DNA from: JACOUT01 sp964580865
GTDB taxonomy: Bacteria; Myxococcota; UBA727; VGSZ01
Direction of reading: 5' to 3'
DNA length: 8,243 nt
NCBI GenBank assembly: GCA_964580865.1
Contig: CAZONM010000279.1
Span: 1-8,243 of the forward strand
Below, one piece after another: positions 1 through 7,190 of this stretch; position 1 is the stretch's first letter; each line of letters begins with the position of its first letter. The position numbers and the translations under genes are program-made. Under the pieces are notes generated by a model that saw only the letters and a list, made by a program, of their open reading frames with translations, was not told the DNA's origin and did no database searches.

Positions 1-1813
<1,813 letters not shown>

Positions 1814-1817
1814 CGAG

Positions 1818-1822
1818 CCTCC
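1818..1822 (-). promoter_or_regulatory. Ribosome binding site deciding the nrdJ start
   Basis: GGAGG on the minus strand, 4 bases before ATG 1813. The spacing is a little short, but the alternative ATG at 1777 is preceded by GCTGCCACC with no purine-rich site. This supports a 12-residue longer N-terminus (MLETTERSYAAT). Confidence 0.6.
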
Positions 1823-1893
1823 AATGCTGCGTCTCGTCCGGCTTGGCATCGCCCACGGGCCGGGCCTCGCTGCTGCTGAGAAAGTCGTCCCCC

Positions 1894-1911
1894 GCGCTCT
1901 TGGTAGAGCGC
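1894..1911 (-). other. Strong hairpin in the nrdJ leader
   Basis: Perfect 7-bp stem, GCGCTCT/AGAGCGC, with a four-base loop (ACCA on the minus strand), ending 81 bp before the nrdJ start. There is no T run after it, so it is not a standard terminator. It may be part of a folded leader or an operator. On the plus strand the stem and loop resemble a tRNA D-arm, but no tRNA can be built around it. Confidence 0.4.
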
Positions 1912-1925
1912 AAATCCCACATTCA

Positions 1926-1941
1926 TCGCGTTTTTACGCGA
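1926..1941 (-). other. Hairpin in the nrdJ leader
   Basis: Perfect 6-bp stem TCGCGT/ACGCGA around a four-base loop, AAAA in the minus-strand RNA. It lies 14 bp upstream (in nrdJ orientation) of the 1894-1911 hairpin. It is either part of a structured leader or a palindromic protein site. Confidence 0.35.
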
Positions 1942-1973
1942 CCTTGATTCTGCGTCCCGCGCTCGTCCCGAAT

Positions 1974-1988
1974 TCCTTTTTGAAAGGA
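1974..1988 (-). other. Hairpin in the nrdJ leader
   Basis: Perfect 6-bp stem TCCTTT/AAAGGA with a 3-base loop. It is the first of three evenly spread hairpins after the candidate nrdJ promoter. It is AT-rich compared with the surroundings and too short to be decisive alone. Confidence 0.3.
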
Positions 1989-2014
1989 GCCGGTTCGAGT
2001 GGCGTGGGAGGGTT

Positions 2015-2043
2015 CGTATCACGGAACGCGAGCCGCCCGTCAA
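2015..2043 (-). promoter_or_regulatory. Candidate sigma-70-type promoter of nrdJ
   Basis: Minus-strand TTGACG (2043-2038) matches the -35 consensus at 5 of 6 bases. After 17 bp comes GATACG (2020-2015), which matches the -10 consensus at only 3 of 6. Transcription would begin near 2008 and give a leader of about 195 nt containing three hairpins. The weak -10 box keeps the confidence low. Confidence 0.25.
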
Positions 2044-2274
2044 CGCCCCCTGCTGCACGCGCACCGCACACAAGCACAAAATATGGGCATTGTCGGGGCC
2101 TTGGCCCCCTAGATCTCGAGGCTGGGGAAAACCTGTGAATTCGCGCGGTCGATCGGAGTGGCGCGCCGCACCGCGTTCAGAATGTTTCTCCTTTGTTTTT
2201 GAATTGTTGCGCCCGTTTGTCGCGCCCGGCACACATTTCTGCGTGAGGGGTCTTGCGCAGCGCTAAGTGCGCGA

Positions 2275-2306
2275 AGGTGATCGACAATCCGAGATCACCT
2301 CAGGTG
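2275..2306. promoter_or_regulatory. Operator-like inverted repeat with a third half-site
   Basis: AGGTGATC (2275-2282) is repeated in perfect inversion as GATCACCT (2293-2300) across a 10-bp spacer, and AGGTG follows again at 2302-2306. Copies two and three also make the palindrome CACCTCAGGTG. Three copies of one half-site suggest binding of a dimeric regulator. A stem-loop in RNA is also possible. It lies upstream of the candidate nrdJ promoter and downstream of the kinase gene. I do not recognise the site as belonging to a known regulator. Confidence 0.35.
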
Positions 2307-2408
2307 TGAGACAGGGGGTGGGCGCGCCGATACATGCCCCCGATCACAACTCCGACCGGCCCGCGCGGGGCGTCCGGCTTCAACGATACTTTTGGCGTGG
2401 CTACTTGG

Positions 2409-2428
2409 AATCAAGCTAACGCTTGATT
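2409..2428 (-). terminator. Terminator-like hairpin after the kinase gene
   Basis: Perfect 8-bp stem AATCAAGC/GCTTGATT with a 4-base loop, 31 bp past the kinase stop codon. It is the most AT-rich hairpin in the window. There is no clear U run after it, so intrinsic termination is likely but not certain. The stem is symmetrical and could act on either strand. Confidence 0.45.
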
Positions 2429-2459
2429 GTCCTGTGCACCGCAAATCGATGTGTTGCTA

Positions 2460-4451
2460 TCAGACTTTTCCGAGCAATATTAGCGCAGCAATGATGATCG
2501 CGGCGCCCGTTGCAACACCAAGTAGCGCCATCACGAGCCGCAAAGCAATCGAGATCTCGCCGGGCTCGCCGCGACGTTGTGGAGGAGGAGCGGCGTCGAT
2601 CAGCTCTTCACGCACCAGCTCCGGCGCTGGCGGCGCGAACAGGCTACCGCTGACCTCGGGCTGCGCCGCGGCCGGGTGCTCCCCCGACGGCTCACCCGAC
2701 GGTGCGCGGCCGCGCGGGGGCCCGTGCAGCACGGTGACGGCGTCGGCGACGTCTTCGCCGGAGGGCACGGGCGGCATCGACGTGGGCGCGGTCTGCACCG
2801 TGGGCGCCGCGGGGGCGTCGTCCGACAGCAGATCGTCATCCTCGAGGGCGGCGCGGGCGGCGCCGAGGTTGTTGGTCACGTCGGTGTGGCCGCCGCCGTC
2901 GACCTCCACGTCGATCCCCAAGGTGGGCTCGTCGAGCGCCAGGCGGGCCCCGGCGCTGACCGGCGCCCGCAGCGCCGGGCTCGCGTCGATGGTGGCGATG
3001 ACCTCGGCCTCGGCGGTCACGGGACCGAGCGGCGAGCTCGACACGTGGGTGCGACCGTCGTCCTCCACCGGCGGCGGCGGGTAGGTGGCACGCGGGTTCG
3101 ACACGTCGGGGATCTCGTCGGAGACGCCCACGGATCGAAACGGCGTGGCCGGCCGTGGGGCGGCAGCCGGCATCGGGGCGCGCGGCGACGGCGGCGCCAC
3201 CGCAGGGCGCGCGGCCTGCAACGTGGCGCTGCCCGAGCTCGGGTGCGGCCCGGGCATCTCCACGGCCCGCGGCGCGATCGACGGCATGGTGCGATCGGGC
3301 CCCGACACCGCCGTGTCCTCCGAGACCGCGGCCGGCGGCGGCGCCTTCGCCATCTGCGGCACGCTGATGGTGCGCGGTGCGTTCGACACCGTGGCCGGGG
3401 GCGGGCGCGTCTTCGGCGGATCGAAGCCCTGGGCGCTCACCACCAGCCCGTCGATGCGCTGGCGCACCGGATCCTTGTCGGGCGGAAACAGGATGCGCAT
3501 GAACTGCGCGAGCTGAGGCGGTCCGAGGGGCCGGCCGGTCGAGGTCAAATAGGCGTCGAGGGCGGTGCGCACCTCGCCCGCCGTGCGGTAGCGCTGGTCG
3601 CGATCCTGGGCCAGCGCCTTCACGCAGATCTGGTCGAGCACCGGCGGCACCCGGCTGTTCACCTCCGACGGCGCCGGCGGCGACTTGAGGGAGCGCTCGA
3701 AGATCTCCATGGGCGTGGCGCCCGAGAACGCGGGCCGGCCCGACAGGAAGAGGTAGAGGGTGGCGCCGATGGCGAAGATGTCGGCGCGCGCGTCCACCGG
3801 CTTGCCGAGGATGGCCTCGGGGGCCACGTAGCCGAGCTTGCCCTTGATCTGGCCGGCCTGCGTGCGGATGGAGTTGTCGCGCGCCTTGGCGATGCCGAAG
3901 TCGACGACCTTCACCTGGCCCTCGAACGTGATGATCACGTTCTCGGGCGACATGTCGCGGTGCACCAGGTCGAGCAGCTTGCCGTCGGCGCCGCGCAGGT
4001 TGTGCGCATGCTCGAGGCCCGAGCAGGCGTCCGAGATGATGCGCGCCGTGACGTCGAAGGGCACGGCCTTGTTGTGCGCACGGCAGGCGCGGCCCACCTG
4101 GAGCATGTCACGCCCGTCGAGGTACTCCATGGCCAGGAACCAGTCGGTCCCGCCGCGCGCGTTGTCGTCTTCGCCCAGGTCGAAGATCTGCACCACGTGG
4201 GGGTGGTTGATCATGGCGGCCAGGCGCGCCTCGTTGACGAACATGCCGACGAAGTCTTGGTCCTTGGCCAGGTGCGGCCGCACCCGCTTGACGACGACGA
4301 GCTTCTGATAGCCGCCCGGGCCCACCTGGCGCGCCAGGTACACCTCGGCCATGCCGCCTTGGGCGAGCTTGCCGAGGACCTGATACCGGCCGAGCACCAC
4401 CGTCCCTGGGGGGACGTCCTCGTCGGTGCTCTCGGCGGGAGTAGCCACCAT
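2460..4451 (-). CDS. Hanks-type Ser/Thr protein kinase with Pro/Ala-rich linker and C-terminal membrane anchor
   Basis: Phosphorylates protein Ser/Thr residues from the cytoplasmic face of the inner membrane (663 residues). The kinase domain spans about 23-303: Gly loop G27-x4-G32-G33, ATP-binding K55, helix-C E74, catalytic HRD with D166, metal-binding D184 of DFG, and APE at 210-212. The catalytic loop is HRDMSPEN, with Ser168 where most Ser/Thr kinases have Lys; I recall similar loops in myxobacterial kinases. Residues 343-630 are Pro/Ala/acid-rich and look disordered. Residues 634-661 form one hydrophobic segment followed only by a short tail, so the protein is tail-anchored with no outside sensor domain. 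I chose ATG 4451 because the domain begins soon after it and a -10-like box lies 11 bp upstream; a longer frame running upstream is only antisense to the carboxylase gene. Substrates are unknown. Confidence 0.93.
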   Translation of the reverse strand: MVATPAESTDEDVPPGTVVLGRYQVLGKLAQGGMAEVYLARQVGPGGYQKLVVVKRVRPHLAKDQDFVGMFVNEARLAAMINHPHVVQIFDLGEDDNARGGTDWFLAMEYLDGRDMLQVGRACRAHNKAVPFDVTARIISDACSGLEHAHNLRGADGKLLDLVHRDMSPENVIITFEGQVKVVDFGIAKARDNSIRTQAGQIKGKLGYVAPEAILGKPVDARADIFAIGATLYLFLSGRPAFSGATPMEIFERSLKSPPAPSEVNSRVPPVLDQICVKALAQDRDQRYRTAGEVRTALDAYLTSTGRPLGPPQLAQFMRILFPPDKDPVRQRIDGLVVSAQGFDPPKTRPPPATVSNAPRTISVPQMAKAPPPAAVSEDTAVSGPDRTMPSIAPRAVEMPGPHPSSGSATLQAARPAVAPPSPRAPMPAAAPRPATPFRSVGVSDEIPDVSNPRATYPPPPVEDDGRTHVSSSPLGPVTAEAEVIATIDASPALRAPVSAGARLALDEPTLGIDVEVDGGGHTDVTNNLGAARAALEDDDLLSDDAPAAPTVQTAPTSMPPVPSGEDVADAVTVLHGPPRGRAPSGEPSGEHPAAAQPEVSGSLFAPPAPELVREELIDAAPPPQRRGEPGEISIALRLVMALLGVATGAAIIIAALILLGKV

Positions 4452-4462
4452 GATCGCGAAAG

Positions 4463-4492
4463 ACTCTAGCGTGTCGCACGTCCTCGTACCAA
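4463..4492 (-). promoter_or_regulatory. Candidate promoter of the kinase gene, nearly leaderless
   Basis: On the minus strand TTGGTA (4492-4487, 4 of 6 matches to -35) and TAGAGT (4468-4463, 4 of 6 to -10) are separated by 18 bp. The -10 box ends 11 bp before ATG 4451, so the mRNA leader would be only a few bases. This fits the absence of a clear ribosome binding site. Confidence 0.4.
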
Positions 4493-4502
4493 AAGCGGGC
4501 CA

Positions 4503-4515
4503 GCCCAGCCTGGGC
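4503..4515. promoter_or_regulatory. Palindrome directly before the biotin carboxylase ribosome binding site
   Basis: GCCCAG-C-CTGGGC is a 13-bp palindrome with a single central base, touching the GGAGG at 4516. It sits in the 75-bp divergent region and could be an operator or a small hairpin affecting translation. In such GC-rich DNA it could also be chance. Confidence 0.3.
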
Positions 4516-4520
4516 GGAGG
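4516..4520 (+). promoter_or_regulatory. Ribosome binding site deciding the biotin carboxylase start
   Basis: GGAGG lies 6 bp before ATG 4527 but only 3 bp before the adjoining in-frame GTG at 4524, so the ATG is the better start. Confidence 0.7.
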
Positions 4521-4526
4521 CCCGTG

Positions 4527-5870
4527 ATGATCAAGAAGCTCCTCATCGCCAACCGGGGCGAGATCGCCCGCCGCATCGGCAAGACCGCCCGCCGCATGGG
4601 CATTCGGGTCGTCGCCGTGTACTCCGAGGCGGATCGCGCGGCGCCCTTCGTGCGTGAGGCCGACGAGGCCGTGCTGCTCGGCCCGCCGCCGCCCAAGGAG
4701 AGCTACGCGAACGTCGACGCCATCGTGGCGGCGTTGAAGACGAGCGGCGCCGACGGCCTGCACCCTGGCTACGGCTTCCTCTCGGAGAGCGAGAACCTGG
4801 TGGCCGCCTGCCTGGATGCCGGCGTCACCTTCGTCGGCCCGTCGGTCCATTCGATCCGGGCGATGGGCAGCAAGATCGAGAGCAAGATCGCCATGATCGA
4901 GGCCGGCGTGCCCGTGGTGCCCGGGCCCGTGCACGCCCTCGAGCACGAGGACGACGCGGTCACGGCCGCCGAGGCCGTGGGCTGGCCGGTGATGCTCAAG
5001 GCCTCGGCGGGCGGCGGCGGCATCGGCATGGCCCGCTGCAAGAACGAAAAGCAGCTGCGCTCGGCCTTCGAGGACGCCAGGAAGAAGGGCGAGCAGTTCT
5101 TCGGCAGCGCCCGCGTGTTCATCGAGAAGCTCATCGAGAGCCCCCACCACATCGAGGTGCAGGTGCTCGGCGACAAGCACGGCAACCTGGTGCACCTGTT
5201 CGAGCGCGAGTGCTCGGTGCAGCGGCGCAACCAGAAGGTGCTCGAGGAGACGCCGAGCCCCCTGCTCGACGCCGACACGCGCGCGCGCCTGTGCGACGCC
5301 GCGGTGCGGGCGGCGCGCGCCGTGCAGTACGAGAACGCCGGCACCGTGGAGTTCGTGGCCGACGAGCACAAGAACTTCTACTTCCTCGAGATGAACACGC
5401 GCCTGCAGGTCGAGCACCCCATCACCGAGGCCACCTTGGGGATCGACCTGGTGGAGCACCAGCTGCGGGTGGCGGCCGGCGAGCCACTGTCGCTGCCGGC
5501 GCTCGCGCCCCGCGGCCACGCCATCGAGCTGCGCGTGTGCGCCGAAGACCCCGACAAGCGCTTCTTCCCCCAGCCGGGCACCTTGGGCGAGGTGGTGTGG
5601 CCTTCCGGCGACGGCATCCGCGTGGACGCCGGCGTGGAGAGCGCGTCGGTGGTGCCGCCGTTCTACGACTCGCTGCTCGCCAAGATCATCGGCCACGGCG
5701 CCACGCGCGCCGAGGCCATCGCGCGCCTGCGCGCCGCCCTCGACCGCACCAGCATCGGGGGGCTCAAGAGCAACCTCGAGATGCACAAGCGCATCCTCGA
5801 CGACGAGCAGTTCCGGGCGGGCCGCACCACCACGGCGTTCCTCGAGGAGCGCCTGGGGCTCAAGGCGTGA
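4527..5870 (+). CDS. accC: Biotin carboxylase subunit of an acetyl-/acyl-CoA carboxylase
   Basis: ATP-dependent carboxylation of biotin on a carrier protein with bicarbonate, the first half-reaction of acetyl-CoA or another acyl-CoA carboxylase; cytoplasmic. The 447 residues match the stand-alone subunit, with no biotin-carrier domain attached. Visible in order: N-terminal LLIANRGEIA (5-14), LHPGYGFLSE (78-87), K116, K158, Gly-rich lid GGGGIGM (162-168), E200-K201, C229 and K237 in the ECSVQRRNQK segment, metal ligands E275 and E288, and NTRLQVEH (290-297) with R292, Q294, V295 and E296, as in the E. coli enzyme. The lid has Ile166 where E. coli AccC has Arg. No biotin-carrier or carboxyltransferase gene is in the window, so the acyl-CoA substrate is open: acetyl-, propionyl- or methylcrotonyl-CoA are possible, and gene symbol accC is provisional. 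Divergent from the kinase gene. Confidence 0.93.
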   Translation: MIKKLLIANRGEIARRIGKTARRMGIRVVAVYSEADRAAPFVREADEAVLLGPPPPKESYANVDAIVAALKTSGADGLHPGYGFLSESENLVAACLDAGVTFVGPSVHSIRAMGSKIESKIAMIEAGVPVVPGPVHALEHEDDAVTAAEAVGWPVMLKASAGGGGIGMARCKNEKQLRSAFEDARKKGEQFFGSARVFIEKLIESPHHIEVQVLGDKHGNLVHLFERECSVQRRNQKVLEETPSPLLDADTRARLCDAAVRAARAVQYENAGTVEFVADEHKNFYFLEMNTRLQVEHPITEATLGIDLVEHQLRVAAGEPLSLPALAPRGHAIELRVCAEDPDKRFFPQPGTLGEVVWPSGDGIRVDAGVESASVVPPFYDSLLAKIIGHGATRAEAIARLRAALDRTSIGGLKSNLEMHKRILDDEQFRAGRTTTAFLEERLGLKA

Positions 5871-5880
5871 CGGCCCGACG

Positions 5881-5895
5881 CGCCCGGCACGGGCG
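5881..5895 (+). terminator. GC hairpin after the biotin carboxylase gene
   Basis: Perfect 6-bp stem CGCCCG/CGGGCG with a 3-base loop, 10 bp past the stop. There is no T run, so termination may be partial and some readthrough into the FHA gene is possible. Confidence 0.3.
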
Positions 5896-5917
5896 GGCAC
5901 ACGGCGAGCGACTCTGC

Positions 5918-5923
5918 TAGCCT
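5918..5923 (+). promoter_or_regulatory. Candidate -10 box of the FHA gene, short leader
   Basis: TAGCCT in the context GCTAGCCT ends 11 bp before ATG 5935, the same distance and the same GCTAGnnT form as before the kinase gene. There is no Shine-Dalgarno sequence and no good -35 match. The call rests on similarity to the kinase box. Confidence 0.3.
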
Positions 5924-5934
5924 GCCCCGGCCGC

Positions 5935-6513
5935 ATGAACGCGCAGCCCCACAAGACGGTCAACGACTACATCGCCGTCGCCAAGTCGATGACGGCCGAC
6001 GCGTTCGGCGCGCGCTACCAGCACCCGTTCCTGTTCGGGCGCGAGGTGCTCGAAGAGGAGTTCCGGTTCTCCACGCTGGTCACCGAGGAGCCCACCGCGG
6101 ATCGCGCGCGCCCGTCCCATGCTGGCGAGTCGTCCTCCGACGGGCACAAGGCGGGCGCCGACACCTTCCGCATCCGGCACTGGGTGATCTCGGTGAAGAA
6201 GCCCGCGGCAGCCCCTGCGCAGGACCGCATCTTCCTTGGGCGCAGCGAGACCAACGACATCTGCGTGCCCCACAAGACCGTGTCGAAGCTCCACGCCTAC
6301 TTCGTGCGCGATCCCCAGTCGCCGCTCAAGTGGTTCGTCGTCGACACGGGCTCGGCCAACGGCACCAAGCACAACGGGCTGCGCATCCCGCCCCGCGCCA
6401 AGGTGCCCATCGTCGACGGCGACACGATCTGCTTTGGACGTTGCGTGTTCCAATGGGTGACGGCCAAGAGCCTGCACGAGCGCGTGCTGTCGGCGGCGAA
6501 CGAGGCCGGCTGA
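5935..6513 (+). CDS. Small FHA-domain protein (phosphothreonine reader)
   Basis: A 192-residue cytoplasmic protein with no signal peptide or membrane segment. The FHA domain fills the C-terminal half (about 78-178): FLGRSETNDI with G102-R103-S104, SKLH with S117 and H120, and GSANGTKHNG with N142-G143. These are the conserved positions that hold phosphothreonine peptides in FHA domains, so binding should be intact. The first 75 residues are not part of the domain and I do not recognise them; residues 50-75 look like a flexible linker. The gene follows the biotin carboxylase by 64 bp and lies close to the Ser/Thr kinase gene, so the kinase, or something it phosphorylates, is an obvious candidate partner. 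Partner choice is inferred from location only. ATG 5935 is the only sensible start. Confidence 0.88.
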   Translation: MNAQPHKTVNDYIAVAKSMTADAFGARYQHPFLFGREVLEEEFRFSTLVTEEPTADRARPSHAGESSSDGHKAGADTFRIRHWVISVKKPAAAPAQDRIFLGRSETNDICVPHKTVSKLHAYFVRDPQSPLKWFVVDTGSANGTKHNGLRIPPRAKVPIVDGDTICFGRCVFQWVTAKSLHERVLSAANEAG

Positions 6514-6515
6514 CG

Positions 6516-7115
6516 CTACCGTCGCGCCGCGCGCTGTCCGATGCGCCCGGCCTCGAGCAGCGTGCGCGGCGCCGGGAAGGTGCGCGCCACCAGCTCGCTG
6601 CGCAGCGCCGCCAGCTCCGCGCGCCCGAGCGCCTCGCCCGCGTGGATGCGCTGGTACAGACGCGCGCGCCGCGTGAAGCGATCGTCGACGCCGTGGGCGT
6701 CGGCGAAGTCGACGGCTTGCGCCAACACGCCGCGCCCCACGGCCTCGAGCGGCAGGGCTTGCTGCGACAACAGGTCGTCGAACGCGACGCGCTCCGCCTC
6801 GGAGGCCCCCGTCGGGTACGGCACGCGCCGCACGCGGGCCCCCAGGTCCAGGTGGAGCTCGGCGATGCGCACGAGGCACAGCACGCGCTCGCGCGGCGCG
6901 ACCTCGGCGGCCAGGGTGTCGAGATAGACGAGCCGCAGCTCCTCGAGGGCGCGCAGCTCGCCCTCGACGTCATCGAGGGACGTGAGCCGCGTGCCGGTGA
7001 ACGCGCGCAGGTCGTGCTCGAGGACCGCCAGGCGCCGCACGGTGGACGGCGCCGGCGGTCCGTGGGCGCAGCCCACCAACGCAGCGACGAGCAACAGGCC
7101 GGCGGCCGAGCGCAT
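6516..7115 (-). CDS. Small lipoprotein of unknown function
   Basis: 199 residues. The N-terminus has one Arg, a hydrophobic stretch and the lipobox L13-V-G-C16, so the protein should be exported, lipidated on Cys16 and held in the inner or outer membrane facing the periplasm. The mature part is mostly helical in appearance and rich in Arg, Glu, Leu and Ala, with possible amphipathic helices at about 46-72 and 145-180. I recognise no family. ATG 7115 is preferred because it gives a compact signal peptide; an in-frame GTG further upstream would add residues before it. GGAG lies only 1 bp before the ATG, too close for a normal ribosome site. The gene is convergent with the FHA gene (2 bp between stops) and divergent from the barrel gene. 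Confidence 0.8.
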   Translation of the reverse strand: MRSAAGLLLVAALVGCAHGPPAPSTVRRLAVLEHDLRAFTGTRLTSLDDVEGELRALEELRLVYLDTLAAEVAPRERVLCLVRIAELHLDLGARVRRVPYPTGASEAERVAFDDLLSQQALPLEAVGRGVLAQAVDFADAHGVDDRFTRRARLYQRIHAGEALGRAELAALRSELVARTFPAPRTLLEAGRIGQRAARR

Positions 7116-7190
7116 GCTCCAATTGTCGACACCCGCGCTCCGCACGGCAATGTAGGTGTGCGCGCTGCACCGTCGTATGCTCGTGGCGCG
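7116..7190. promoter_or_regulatory. Divergent promoter region between the lipoprotein and barrel genes
   Basis: 75 bp shared by two envelope-protein genes. On the plus strand TATGCT (7176-7181, 4 of 6 to -10) ends 9 bp before ATG 7191, another short-leader arrangement without a Shine-Dalgarno sequence. On the minus strand TACATT (7154-7149) is a possible -10 for the lipoprotein gene. I found no good -35 box for either gene. Confidence 0.3.

Larger units (their letters stand above)
1814..2459. other. Long non-coding region between the kinase gene and nrdJ
   Basis: A 646-bp gap between two minus-strand genes, clearly less GC-rich than the flanking genes. I see no convincing protein gene: the open frames in it are short, Arg/Ser-rich and match no family I know. 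In nrdJ transcription order it holds a terminator-like hairpin after the kinase, an 8-bp inverted repeat with an extra half-site, a perfect AAAGGAG without a normal start codon, a GGGGC/GCCCC hairpin (2095-2108), a possible promoter, and three hairpins before the nrdJ ribosome binding site. The length suggests that nrdJ has its own regulated promoter and a leader of roughly 200 nt. Confidence 0.7.

Noticed and set aside
1890..2003. tRNA-like pieces on the plus strand (GCTCTTGGTAGAGCGC and GGTTCGAGT)
   Set aside because: They resemble a D-arm and a T-arm but are about 90 bp apart, and no acceptor or anticodon stem fits between or around them.
2074..2089. Possible NrdR box (GCACAAAATATGGGCA)
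   Set aside because: It matches the palindromic consensus poorly, and no convincing second box lies about 31 bp away as expected for NrdR.
2095..2108. GGGGCC-TT-GGCCCC hairpin
   Set aside because: No T run follows on either strand and short GC palindromes are expected in this DNA; listed only as part of the non-coding region.
2577..4469. Plus-strand open frame of 630 codons opposite the kinase gene
   Set aside because: Low-complexity Arg/Ala/His/Leu composition with no recognisable domain; the minus strand holds all kinase motifs.
4452..5963. Upstream extension of the kinase frame to 1167 residues
   Set aside because: The extra part is antisense to the biotin carboxylase gene and has shadow composition; the real kinase start is ATG 4451.
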